Shown here: one piece after another, positions 21,606 to 32,500 of the stretch | Numbering within the stretch: position 1 is the first letter of the stretch | How the letters are laid out: each line of letters starts with the position of its first letter | Assembly (NCBI GenBank): GCA_034401135.1 | Contig: JAWZSP010000002.1 | Location: 4,526,001-4,590,000 of the forward strand | Length of the DNA stretch: 64,000 nucleotides | Direction of reading: 5' to 3' | From: Volutella citrinella | Lineage: Eukaryota > Ascomycota > Sordariomycetes > Hypocreales > Nectriaceae | Position numbers and translations under genes: made by a program | Notes under the pieces: model-generated | What the model was told of the DNA's origin: nothing | The model's input: only the letters and a program-made list of their open reading frames with translations | The model's database searches: none

Positions 21606-21939
21606 TGTTGGTGAGAATGACAGGCCCAAACAAACACCAATAATTGTCAGTGTCCCCTGCAGAAACCTGCCGTAGGGTAACTGAACTTGGGCGAAAAGCG
21701 AAATTTTGCGTGACCTCCAGCAAGAGAACCTCGCAAGATAAACAAAATCTGAATTGACCAGCGATCTGATCAGACAGAAATGAAGGAGTCCCTGAACAGA
21801 AAAAGATTGAAAGAGGGGGAAAATTCTTGTTGATCTCAAGTACTGAGCGAACCTGCCCCTTTTAAGCTACTGACCCAAACGCCCAATTGACCAATCCAGC
21901 CCAACCACCAAAATGCCAATGTGATCCAGCTGCCACACA
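21606..21939 (-). repeat. 3' LTR of the retrotransposon
   Basis: It appears identical over 334 bp to the LTR at 33411-33744. It abuts AT-rich block 2 on the left and the polypurine tract on the right. Confidence 0.92.
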
Positions 21940-21949
21940 CTCCTCCCCC
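21940..21949 (-). other. Polypurine tract of the retrotransposon
   Basis: On the element strand GGGGGAGGAG lies directly against the 3' LTR, the expected position and composition for the plus-strand primer. Confidence 0.75.
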
Positions 21950-22018
21950 ATGGTCTGCATCATGTCCTCATGATCAGGCAGACCATGCCCCAAGCAAAGA
22001 TATCCGAGCCAAGACTAA

Positions 22019-24520
22019 CTACTGTCCACCAACATCCTCCATTTCCACATCCTCGTCTCCAGCGTCCTCCATGTCCTCGTCCTCGCCCGATCCCTGTTCC
22101 GCCACAACTTCCCGCAACACCGGATTCGCCTTGATCAGGTTGCGGCTGCGATACCGCTCCGCCCGGCTGGGCTTGGGCTTTGCCTCTTGGGTCGCCCACG
22201 GTCGCGTCGCTTCGTGGAAGATGAAGTCCCACTGACCAGGGTGAATCAGATTAGGCGGGACAAACGGCGCCCATGTGTATGTCGTAGTGCCAGGAACTGG
22301 GAACCCGTAGATGATTCGATCCTCGACTGGGCACAGCGGTACCACTCCGTTCACAGCGCGCACCATCTCCTCAGCGGCCTGTCCAAGGGGCTGATCCTTC
22401 AGAGCCTCCTTGGTTGCCAGGGCGTCCTCTATGGTGCACGGCAACTTGAGTGCTCCGGCGATCTCGGGTGTGGAGGCGACGAGCTTCTTCAGAGGCACTT
22501 GGCCAGTCTCGGGGTCAATTCGCTGCCCATCTTCGTCCACCTCGACACGAGGTTCCCGTTTGACTCGGAAGCCTGGGCTCGACGCTCGTGATCCGGGTTG
22601 CGATGGCTCTGGTGTTGCCGTCAGTCTCTTCGGGGCTGGCGGTTGCGGCTGCCTGAAGAAGCTGTGGAAGGTGCTGTGCTTCATAACACCAGGCGGCGGA
22701 GGCTGATCCCACAGATCCGACCCGGCTCGTGAGGGTGTTGAGCTACGCGACCTTCCTTCAGACCGATCGCGATCCTCCCCAACACCTGAGCGTGGTGTAG
22801 CTTGGCGCGTTCTGGTGCCAAACGTAGACACAGGCGGGGCCGGGGGCATGCCAGCAGCGGGCTCTCGACCAGCCGAGTCTGATCGCGACGGGGTTCGTCG
22901 ATGGAAAGGGTTGGCCGGAAAGTAATGAGCGCTGGCTCGGTACCCGGGTGTAGGGCTGTCGGGCACATTCTCGACTGAGGGTTGAAGAGTCGCGATTGGC
23001 GGCTGGCTGTCGCCAAGAGGAGCTGGGGACTTCGCGGGAGGCGTTCCGATCAGATCAATAGAGCCCTGTCCGTCAGTGTTGAACTCCGATCGGGGCCTTT
23101 GCGGCACAGGGCCCTTCCAAGCAACGCCTCGGCTCTTCCACATGGCGAGTACCTCATCAGAAATCTTGGTGCGGACTCGAGCTTGCTGGTCAGCCGGCGG
23201 AGCGGAAGACCGCAGGAGATTGGCACTGCTTGGATTCGGTCTGATCAGGTGGAGCGACGTCGGAGAGAAGGCATAGCGAAGCTTGTCAACCTTGAAGCAG
23301 AGGTGGCCGCCAAAGCTGGTAAAGAAGCGTTCGTCTCCATGGATCTCAGAAACGTCGATGAACTTGGTGACATGGCGCATGTAAGGGATCGAGTAAGGAA
23401 TCTGCTCCTTGGTGATCTTCGGGAGTGTAAAGCCAAGATCCATAAGGGCCGCAGAGGTGAGCAGGGCGTAAACGATGTCGAGGCTCTCGTCGCGGTCGCC
23501 GGCAGCGTGATCGACAGTAGCCAGGACCCAGTCTCGAAGTCGGAATCGGAATGCAGGCTCGTGCTTCGGGCGGGTGCGATCAATCGTCAAGATAGCCTTC
23601 TTTGTGTGTTTGTCGAAATCCTCCGGGCCATAGCCTCGCAGGCCGCGTAGTGTCTGGAAGAGGCAAAAGACACTAAGGAATCCACACTCAAAGCCGTTGG
23701 GCTGATCGGATAGAGGTGGGACAATCAGCTTGAAGTCGAAGGGCATTCCGAGAGAGGCAAGGGTCTCGCGCCAGACGTAGGCGAATTGGGCGGCATGAGG
23801 GCGGATCTGCTTTCTCATGGTGTCGAAGAAGTAAACGTGACCGACTACCCGATCGTACAGGAATGAACCCCAATGGGAACTGGCGAAGTTGACTAGACCA
23901 ATGAAGAAAGGCTTGTCTCCCATGAGGTGGCGGACGCGGTCGGGGGCACCTAGGCCAGTGAAGGGGGTCTGCAAGGCTCGATTGGTACCGTGGGGGAGAA
24001 GCAAGTTGGAACCAGTTTCACCGATCTTGGGGTTTGGGAAAGGCACGTTCCCCTCGATTCCAAGCACACCATCGCCGAAGGCCACTAGGTCTTCCATGCC
24101 GTACGAAACCATGCGAACGAAGGCCATCAGCTCAGTGTCCGATGCCCAGCCTTTGTCATTCATTTTGCCGATCGCGCTCCAGAGGCTACGGCAGTGCTCT
24201 GCCCAAACGTTGTCGGCGTGTTTGATCTCCTTAAAGTGGTCTCGCATAGGCACTTTGTCGAAGAGGGGGATGGCTAGTTTTGGGTCTGCGATCTCGAGGG
24301 TATTGTCAACAGGGTCCCAAGTCTCGCGAGGTTTGAAGAAGGCAGGTTGTCGGCGGTAGAGGTCAGTGAGGTTGCCAAACCGTTCCTCGACAGAGGTTCT
24401 TCCTGCCGGATCTTCTCCTTGAACCGAACCGAAGAGGAGCAGGGGATCGGTGCTTGCGCTGTAGCACCCTTGGGAGTTCTCCCACGCTGGGTTGACTTTC
24501 ATGCCTCGGGTTCGCGACAT
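22019..24520 (-). CDS. Ulp1/C48-like cysteine protease carried by the retrotransposon
   Basis: One uninterrupted frame of 833 codons from ATG 24520. Residues 200-300 have the adenain-fold Ulp1 pattern: SSHW with His216, VYFFDT with Asp233, and DQPNGFECG with Gln273 and Cys279, i.e. the QxNxxDCG-type ending with Glu in place of Asp. All four catalytic residues are present. Known family members cleave SUMO, Nedd8 or related isopeptide bonds, or viral polyproteins; the substrate here is unknown. From about residue 480 the protein is Ser/Pro-rich, and it ends in a highly acidic tail (GEDEDMEDAGDEDVEMED). It is transcribed in the same direction as Gag-Pol but is a separate frame 2 kb downstream, between pol and the 3' LTR. 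Host gene capture or an old element-specific gene are both possible. The intact length suggests selection or recent arrival. Confidence 0.8.
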   Translation of the reverse strand: MSRTRGMKVNPAWENSQGCYSASTDPLLLFGSVQGEDPAGRTSVEERFGNLTDLYRRQPAFFKPRETWDPVDNTLEIADPKLAIPLFDKVPMRDHFKEIKHADNVWAEHCRSLWSAIGKMNDKGWASDTELMAFVRMVSYGMEDLVAFGDGVLGIEGNVPFPNPKIGETGSNLLLPHGTNRALQTPFTGLGAPDRVRHLMGDKPFFIGLVNFASSHWGSFLYDRVVGHVYFFDTMRKQIRPHAAQFAYVWRETLASLGMPFDFKLIVPPLSDQPNGFECGFLSVFCLFQTLRGLRGYGPEDFDKHTKKAILTIDRTRPKHEPAFRFRLRDWVLATVDHAAGDRDESLDIVYALLTSAALMDLGFTLPKITKEQIPYSIPYMRHVTKFIDVSEIHGDERFFTSFGGHLCFKVDKLRYAFSPTSLHLIRPNPSSANLLRSSAPPADQQARVRTKISDEVLAMWKSRGVAWKGPVPQRPRSEFNTDGQGSIDLIGTPPAKSPAPLGDSQPPIATLQPSVENVPDSPTPGYRASAHYFPANPFHRRTPSRSDSAGREPAAGMPPAPPVSTFGTRTRQATPRSGVGEDRDRSEGRSRSSTPSRAGSDLWDQPPPPGVMKHSTFHSFFRQPQPPAPKRLTATPEPSQPGSRASSPGFRVKREPRVEVDEDGQRIDPETGQVPLKKLVASTPEIAGALKLPCTIEDALATKEALKDQPLGQAAEEMVRAVNGVVPLCPVEDRIIYGFPVPGTTTYTWAPFVPPNLIHPGQWDFIFHEATRPWATQEAKPKPSRAERYRSRNLIKANPVLREVVAEQGSGEDEDMEDAGDEDVEMEDVGGQ

Positions 24521-24852
24521 TTCGTCAGGCTTGGTGTAGCGGGTTCAAGGGCTCGATGATGGGTCTGATCAGGCAGAATGATGATGAAAATGAGGGAGAA
24601 AGAGAGGCAGTCTGTGTGCGTTGAGGAGTTGAAATGTTTGTTGCTGGAGAGGTGGTTTGCTTCTTCGCGCCGGGAAGAGAGCCGTCCTTTGAGCAGACTT
24701 ATTGCCGTGATTCACTGCCACTAGCCGCGCACCTGCCAGATCCGGCTCTTTGTCATTCATGCCTTTACCCTCTCTGCCCTTTCTCTGCTCTTCTCTTCTC
24801 TTTTTCCCTTCATCATCAACTTCATCTTTGTTGTCGCGACGGCTTTGTCACG
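24521..24852. promoter_or_regulatory. Divergent promoter interval inside the retrotransposon
   Basis: This 332-bp stretch lies between the protease start (minus) and the Cys-rich gene start (plus). It contains CT-rich leaders on the plus side and TGATCAGG near 24,567. Promoter function is inferred from the divergent arrangement. Confidence 0.45.
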
Positions 24853-25883
24853 ATGTCTTCGAACCGCAGCTCAGAGGCGCCCGAGGCTCCCCCTCGCCCG
24901 CGTATTGTTGTTGATCCTTATGCCCTTGAAGAATTGCGTACCAAAGAGCGCAAAGATTTGCCGAACATCATCAAAGCTGTGAAGCCAGGGCTGCACGCTA
25001 AAGATTTCCGACCGACTCATCGCCTTAACACTCGAGGCAATCGAACAGAGTTCATGACCGCCAAGGATACCGGCTTCAACAGCGCCAGCAATGTAATGCC
25101 CTTGTCTGATCATCCTGACCTTGTTGTGGCTAACCATTTTTCCTTTGGCAGACTTTCAGTTTCTTCGACGTGTGGATCTGCTCCCGCCTTGGCCTCGATC
25201 GCGCTGGTCAACCGATGTTTTGTCGTCTCGCTTTCCGAGGAGCTGACGACGAGGAGGTTCTCGAAAGCGCCTCTGGGTTCTGGCAGACCTCTATTGGCGA
25301 CTCGTCCGACCTCCGTCATGCCGTTCGATACACCGCGAAGACTCTCCCGAATCCCGTCTACATCCCCGCCGAGTACGCCCATCCGAAGGGGTACTTCTTC
25401 GCTCAACTGAATGCCCGCCCAAATCACGTCAAGGCGCTCTTCATCGCGTGTTTCGGTCAGATCAACCCGCTGACTTGTCGCCACTGTGCCTCGACTTTCA
25501 TGACGACTGTCACATCCTTCGGCGACCACATACTCTGGCCATTTCACGCTTGCATGTCGATTGCCGACTTCCACGGGGGTTCTTGCGCTAATTGCGTCTG
25601 GCGCGAGTGCCCTGATTGCAGCTGGTCCTTTATGCCTGGCTACCTCCCCACTCGCCGAGACGAAGGCCCTCTGCTTTATCCTCTGCGTGGTCGGGACACA
25701 ATTCGTGAGGATGGTCATAACCGCTACTATGAGGTCGATCCCATGAACCCTTCGAGTTGCCCTGAGATCACTTGTAATCTTCCCGCACTTGAGCCGATCC
25801 CTGAGGAGGATATGCAAGCGCGGCTTGAAACCGCTAGGGAGCGTTCTTGGGATGATTATATGACTGGGTTCCGCCATCTGTAA
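24853..25883 (+). CDS. Cys-rich protein gene with intron, antisense within the retrotransposon
   Basis: Exon 1 (24853-25092) and exon 2 (25152-25883) joined across a 59-bp phase-0 intron (GTAATG...GGCAG, inner CTAAC) give 323 residues; the join reads FNSASN|TFSFFDVWICS. The second half has three CxxC pairs, CRHC at 189-192, CANC at 225-228 and CPDC at 233-236, suggesting a zinc-binding fold. It may correspond to a fungal Cys-rich DUF such as DUF3716, but I am not certain. The gene is on the opposite strand to Gag-Pol, so its intron is not recognised in the genomic RNA of the element and survives retrotransposition. It is divergent from the Ulp1-like gene, which suggests coordinated expression. 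Function is unknown. The two frames overlap as separate ORFs if the intron is ignored, so transcript support matters. Confidence 0.65.
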
Positions 25884-26511
25884 GGGCTCTAGCAGTGGGA
25901 CTGTTGCTTTTGGGTTGCTGGACATGGGATTTTCTTTGGGTTGGAGCTGGTTTGCTGTGTCCGATCGGGCCCATCCGCTTTTGTTCTTTGCGTCTGTCTT
26001 CATTCTGGGTCTTCAGGTTGCTTAAGTAGTGAGCGTCTTCGCTCTAAGAATGGAAAATTTTCTTCCCGGCACTCTGTGGTCTCCAGGCGTCGTTTCCTTT
26101 GTGCCCGTTCTGATCGTTCCAATATGTGTCTTCGCTGTGCGTCACATCTTGTCTAACTGATCGTCTTGGACTGTCGAGTTCCGCGCCTGAGCGTGTCTCA
26201 CAGCGTCCTGGCTGGGGTCGGCTCGTGTCTTGGACAGTCTTGGGGCGTGTCCGGCGCTGTCGAGCCGCTTGTCTTAACGTGTCGCCGACAGTGTCCTCTG
26301 GTCGATCTGGCTTGTCTCGTCTCGTCCCAGCGGTTGTGGCCAGTTGTCGTCGTGTGTCAAAATTTTTCTGGGTAGGTCACCCAAGTCTTTTGGTGTGTGT
26401 TTTGGTCGCGTCTTGCCATCACACCCATCCTCCCCGGTCAGCCACCACAGCTCCCGCACGCGTGAGCTGGCCTGTTCCTGTCTGATCGGGCAGAATCCTC
26501 CCCATCTCCGC
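25884..26511. other. Non-coding segment between cargo and pol
   Basis: About 630 bp without a supported gene. It is rich in TGTC and TGATCGG-like words. It holds the 3' ends of Gag-Pol (minus) and of the Cys-rich gene (plus), which converge here, so terminators for both are expected. Confidence 0.5.
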
Positions 26512-29500
26512 TTAGAGTTTGGAGTATTGGTCTCGCGCCGCTTTTGGCATCGTCGGCAGTTGGACCTCTACCCTATAACCAGGGCCTTTTCTTGGAGGAG
26601 GCATCCTTTCTTCCTCATCCACAACCCCAGACTCGTCACTAAATGACGAGTCGCTTGCATCCGACTCATCATCACTGGATTCTAGAAGGCTTCCTTCCTC
26701 TTCCGAGAGGCTGTCGCTTTCTTTGTCCTGGTTTGTTTCGAGATTTGCAAGTTCTTCCTCGAGATTAAACCACCAGCCACTCTCATCTTGGATAAACTTC
26801 TTCAAATGTTCTCCATGGGTCGTGGTGGCCAGTTTGATCCCGTCAAGTGTTTCCAGCTGGTAGCTTGGCGATCCCTGGCTGTGCCTGTGTATTCTGAAGG
26901 GGCCCTGCCAGCGCGGTCGCATTTTGGCCTCTGTCGACATGTCCTGGGATCTTGGCACATCGTACTTCAGCACTAGGTCTCCTTCCACCAACGGTTCTTT
27001 CCTGAGTGAGTGCAAATTGGTCTTGTCGGTCCGATCAGCCAGTTTCCTCCTAAATGCTGTTGCTTTTCGGATGGCTTCATTAACATCCTCCTCTTTCCTC
27101 TGGAGGACCTTGATCCTTCGCAGCAGCAAATCTTCAGAGCTCCTGACCTCATCCCAATTCACAGTCCTCCAGGTAGGGATCTTGACTTCGATCGGTAGTC
27201 TAGGTTCCCATCCATGAAGCAGGTAGAAGGCTGATCGTCCGTGGGATGCTCTGATCGCGGATCTGTCGGCTAAGAGGACTTCCTCCAGCTGGTCAACCCA
27301 GCACCCACCCAGCTTCTTGAGCGCATTTGTCAGGATGGAGTGCCCTCCTTCCACAATGCCATTAGCCTTCGGGTTATAGGCTGACGTCCAGATCACCCTG
27401 ATCCCATAGTCCTCAAGTACTCGCTTGAAGTCCTTCTTCGTTTCCTTCCCATTGTCGACAACTGCCTCTTGAGGCATGCCATACCTAAATATGACACGCT
27501 TGACGAAGGCCTTGAACGTTTTCACTGTGACTTTGCTCACGGCTTCGGCCTCAATCCACCCCATCAGATCACATCGTCCCTCGTAAAGGAACTTCTTTCC
27601 TTTTCGTGGAGGCATGTACTGGGCGTCGAAGTGGATCTTCTCCATTGGCCTCCCTGGCGTCGAAAAGCCGGCCTTTTCCCTTGGTCGCCTGGGATCATGC
27701 TCTTGGCATGTCGCACAGGCTGTCACTAATGAATATGCGTCTGATCGCATCGACTTCCAGTAGTACCTCCCTGCTGCTGAGTTGAAGGTCGCCTCTCGTC
27801 CTTTGTGCCCATTTTCAGTATGGCAACATCGCAGGATCTCCCTCTGAGTCCCCCCGTCGTCAACCACTAGGACTGGGTCCGCATAAAGCCCGCCTGGCCT
27901 CTTCCATAAGTAACGCTTCTTTACCATGAACTTCGGGGCATTCCGCCTTATCTTGCGGTAGGCTTCAGGTGAAATTCCGGCGGGTCTTTCCAGCGTTTGA
28001 AGGTACCTCCCCATCACCTGGCATTCAGCTCCATAGCTCTGGTCCAGCTCCTTACTGTCGTCATCCAGGGTGATCGTATTAAGGTGAAGGTCGATAAACT
28101 GGTCCATGTCTCCTTCGACGTCCTGATCCATCTGGTCAGATGGACCGGGCTCCTTTCGGGACAGCCCGTCAGCCGCGCCATTCTTCTTTCCTGGGACATG
28201 CTTTGCAGTGAAGTCGAAAAGCATGATATAGCTTAGCCATCGGTTGATCAGGGCCCCGGGGACATCGTCTGCTCGCCCGTTCAACTGGTGAACCAGGACC
28301 TGGGAATCCGTTTCCAGGGTAAAAGGGACTCCATAGAGGTAGCCTCTCAGTCTCCGAAAGGCATGCAGAACTCCTTTGCATTCGCGCTTTGTCGCATCGT
28401 ACCCTTGTTCTGCAGTCGTCCATACTCCTGATTCGTATCGAGCTGGCTTGCGCTTACCGTCCACAACTTGTAGGATCAGGGCTCCCCATCCACGAAGGCT
28501 GGCATCTACCATGAGTATAATTTCACCGGCTCCTTCGCTGTAATCCAGCGTGATCAGGATGGGGGCAGTGACCAATCTCTCTTTGAGGACCTTCATAGCA
28601 TCTTCCTGCTCAGGGCCCCAAACCCATTCGGCATCCTTCTTCAAGAGCTTAGTGAGAGGTATCGCGATCCAGGCGTAGCCCATCACCCAGATCCGGAAGA
28701 ACCCTGTGACTCCTAGGAATCCTCGTACTTGTGTAATGTCTTCGCAGGCTTTCCACTCCAGGATCTTGATGATCTTTTCCTCAGAGGGTTTCCGCCCGTT
28801 GTTGCCACACAGGTATCCCACCAGAATTGCTGTTTCCTGACAGAACTGGGATTTTGCTGCTGAGATCGTGCAGCCAGAGAGCTCCACATTAAGAAGGGCC
28901 TTGTCCAGGTTGACCAGATGCTCCATGACGTATCGCCTTACGCCAGGAAGGCTCTCCTCCCCGCCGTAGTCAGTCGCTGGACCTCTAACTGCAATGTCGT
29001 CAAGGTAGGCCCGGCATACGTCAGGGATCAGATCAAACAGAATCCTGGTCATAATCCTTGAGAACTGAGCTACCGAGTTGGTGGCTCCCTGTGGGAGTCG
29101 ACACACCCGCAGTAGCCCCAGAGGTGTCATGAACGACGTCATATCCCGGCTCTTCTCATCCAAGGGGACCTGATCATAACCGGAAAAGAAATCCAGGACG
29201 CTGGTGATCTTGCATTGCGCAAAGTCGGCTGAGAATTCATCGGTATTAGGCGGACTCATGGCGTCTTTGATCGTAAACGCATTGTACTTCGTCGCCGAAT
29301 TGATCAGTCGCAGGCCGCCGTCTTTCTTCTGAACCAGGAACCAAGGGTTGCGGTACGACCCATGACTTTCCTCCAGGACCCCTCGTTCCAGTCGGGCCCT
29401 CAAGAGGTCGATCACTTTATTAGCCATGCCCTTCGGGATCGGTATAGTACCAGCCTGGAACGCCCGGTGAGGGATCACTTTGATCGTCTGTGGCGGCGCG

Positions 29501-32500
29501 ACCAGAGGGTCCAGCAATCCGCTCTCTGTAAAGTCCCAGGCTAGGGCCGCCTCACGGTTGTACAGCACCTCTGTTAGAACTTCCCGTTCTTGCCGGGTAA
29601 GGGTGCCGTCGACTTGATCAAGCAGATTCTTGAGTCTCTCTGCTGTCAGCCGGGTGCCCTTCTCGATTTTGGAGAACTTTGGTGTTAGCCCTGGGTACTT
29701 GGGTGGACCCTGGAAGTTCTTCTGGGCCTCAGCCAACTTCTTCTCCTTCCACTGCGGGTCTCCTTCGGGGGTTGAGCCATCAGGTGGCACGTCCTCCAGA
29801 GGTCTGATCTTATCGGCTTTGCGCTTGTACATCGTGTTGGCTTTGATGTCTTCGCCCGGTTGCTCTGCGCAGGTCCTCTTCTGGTCGCTGAACATCTGCG
29901 TCTGCTCGTCCATAGCAGCTTGCACCATCGTTCGATAACAGCCCCAGATCTCCTTCTTGATCAGTTTGACAATCTCGCAGGCCGTATCCTGTCCGATCTT
30001 TCTCAAAGTGCTGCGATCATCGTCTCCTTCGAGGGTGACTTTCTCCTCCCCGCTCGGATCCAGAGTGCAGGCGTTCGTCTTTGGGTTCTGCTGGCAGTCC
30101 TCTCTCCCAAAACGCGGCTGGTCGTATCGTATGTTGCCGGCTGCTGCCGTCACGACTCTGATCTCTCCGAGTTGGCATCGGATGAGTAGGTTCCCATCGC
30201 GAGACGTGTGATCGAACGAGACCTTACATGTTCGGATGAAGGGCATTCCTAGCAAAAGGGGCACACTGACCCCGTCCGGGACGACGTACATCCTCTGCTC
30301 CACCCACACATTCCCTAAGTAGAGTTTTGTTAGACACTCACCTACCATCTTGACCTTTTCCCCGTTATAGGCCGTGGTTGTGGCCTTAGCGTACCCGACC
30401 TTCAGACCGGAAGCCTTGGCCACTGATTCAGAGATCAGGTTCCCTTCTGCCCCGGTGTCCACCAGCCCTTCGATAGCTGGTCCGTCTGCTCGATCAAGCC
30501 GAACTCTGATTCGTGGTAACTCTTGGCAGTGGGAGATCAATCTCGCGCTTACTGCGCTTTCCAGGTTGATTGAGACTTGATGGGTTCGCAGCTCCTCACG
30601 CCACTCCGACTTGTCCGTCATCGACTGGCCGAGCAGATCTGCGATCTGGTTGTCCGGAGCGATCTTGACGTTGTTGACCTTGCATTTCTCCTTCATGGCT
30701 TCAAAGTAGGCGTCTGAGAAGTTTTGCGGTTGGGCTTCCTCCATTACAGCATAAGCCGCCATGCGGGTTTGATCGCGGCCAGCCCCTATGCTAGATACTG
30801 GCTCGATGTACTGGGTGTTCGTTACTTCGTCAACGACCTCCCCAATGTCTCGGTGAAATCCCTCTGCAAATTGAGGGTCGAGCTTCATGATGTCCTTTAA
30901 GGAGACGTTCATCTTCCGATTAGCGGCTTCAGCGCGCAGTCTCTGCCTGATCCGATCTTTGCTGTCATCAGGGGTGGTCCTAGGATTCGTGTTCCTGTCG
31001 TCGCTGGGTTGGCGGCCGGACTGCGAGCGCTTCATCGAGGCGTCCTCTTGGGGATCATCCCGTTGGTCTTGAGGATGTTGATGGGAACCGATCGCCTTCC
31101 CATCGTTACTCCTCAGGCGCTTATTGGCCGCATTGTTGACTCGAATGCCCTTCTCCGCCACATCAGGGCCCGGGCCGTCTTCATCCACTGTGAGGAAATT
31201 GGTCCTTGTCTGGCTAGAAAACGTCCCTTGGGCTAACCGATCGTTCCGATCAGGGTGAAGCTGAATCCGGGGGTTGAGTCGGGAGCCCTCATTCTTCTTC
31301 ATGAATCTCTCGAAGAGGTCCTTCTCCTCGGGTGTCTCAACATACCCCCCAGGCGGCTTCCAGAAATGTGTAAGGGTCTCCCCGAGACTCCATGCCTCGG
31401 TACCCGGGAAACGGTTCGACCACAGGACCATTCCTCGTCTGATCCCGCCCGCGCTGTGGCGGAAGATTCCGACCAGGAATGGGGGCACAAAGTACTCACC
31501 AAGCCAGACAGCCCCCGCGCTTGGTTCATAATGGGTAATATGCTCCTTCTTACTGTCCTTTCGCAGCTTCAGGCAATCTCTCAGAGCATGATCCTCATCG
31601 CCGCAGTAATAACACCGATACTGCTTGAACTCGCCTGCTACCATTGTCGCGATGTCTTGGTCGTTCCTCTCGATGATCCTCTCAATTGTCTGGCAGTCGT
31701 GGATTTCCTCAACAGCGGCCGTGTTCGTCTGGATATTCCGGATCCGCGCACCTTGTTGCAAGACGCGTCTTTTCTCGCGGGTCCCCTCTTGGTCCTTAAG
31801 GACTGCGACCTGGATGCTCAGCTCCTCGATCTGACGGGTCAGATCGGCTAGCGCTGACTCGGCGCCGCTCGCTTCCTCATTCCTGTGCTGGAAACTGACC
31901 CTTTTGTCCTTCGGGAGCGAGTGCCGGGCTCTGTCTGGCTGGTCGGCGGGGTCGCCTACCTTGCTTCGCGACGCGCCACCCCCTTCAGAGTCACTGTTCC
32001 ACTCTGATCGGCCCGATCTCTCAGTGATCCCTTCAACCTGGAGGATCGTGTTGATGCTGTCCGACACCGTTTTGTAGGGCTTCTCTAGGATGGTGTCTGG
32101 GGTGCAGCTGAGTTGCCTGCACAGTTCCTTCTTCCATTGGTCAGGGAGCCCTTTATATAAGGTGTAAGCGAAGGTCGTGTTGGTTGCCCAATCATTTGGG
32201 TAAACCGCCTTGATCAGGTAGGCGTGCTTGTCCATCCACCTTCTCATGCCTTGGACATCCCCCAGTTTGATGTCGGGGTTTGCCATGTTCATGAGTTGGT
32301 GAATCGGTGCTCCATCCAGCTCATCATCATAGCTCTTGAACCGTTTGATCAGCATGCTCTTGGCTTCTTCCCAAGAGCAGCCTTCCACAGTTCTCCTTAC
32401 TTGCTTCATCAAGGATCTTCCGGTGACCCTTAAATCCACGTCCTCCTTCATCTGGCTCTCAGAGAATCCTTGAGCCCTCATGTGATCCTCGTAACGTTTA

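Noticed and set aside
21600..21839. 79-codon minus-strand frame present twice (also at 33,357-33,644)
   Set aside because: It lies in the LTRs, which are duplicated by nature; the repeated frame is an LTR property, not a gene family.
22982..23650. 222-codon plus-strand frame opposite the Ulp1-like gene
   Set aside because: The catalytic-motif protein on the minus strand explains the openness; the plus frame is compositionally odd and lacks domains.
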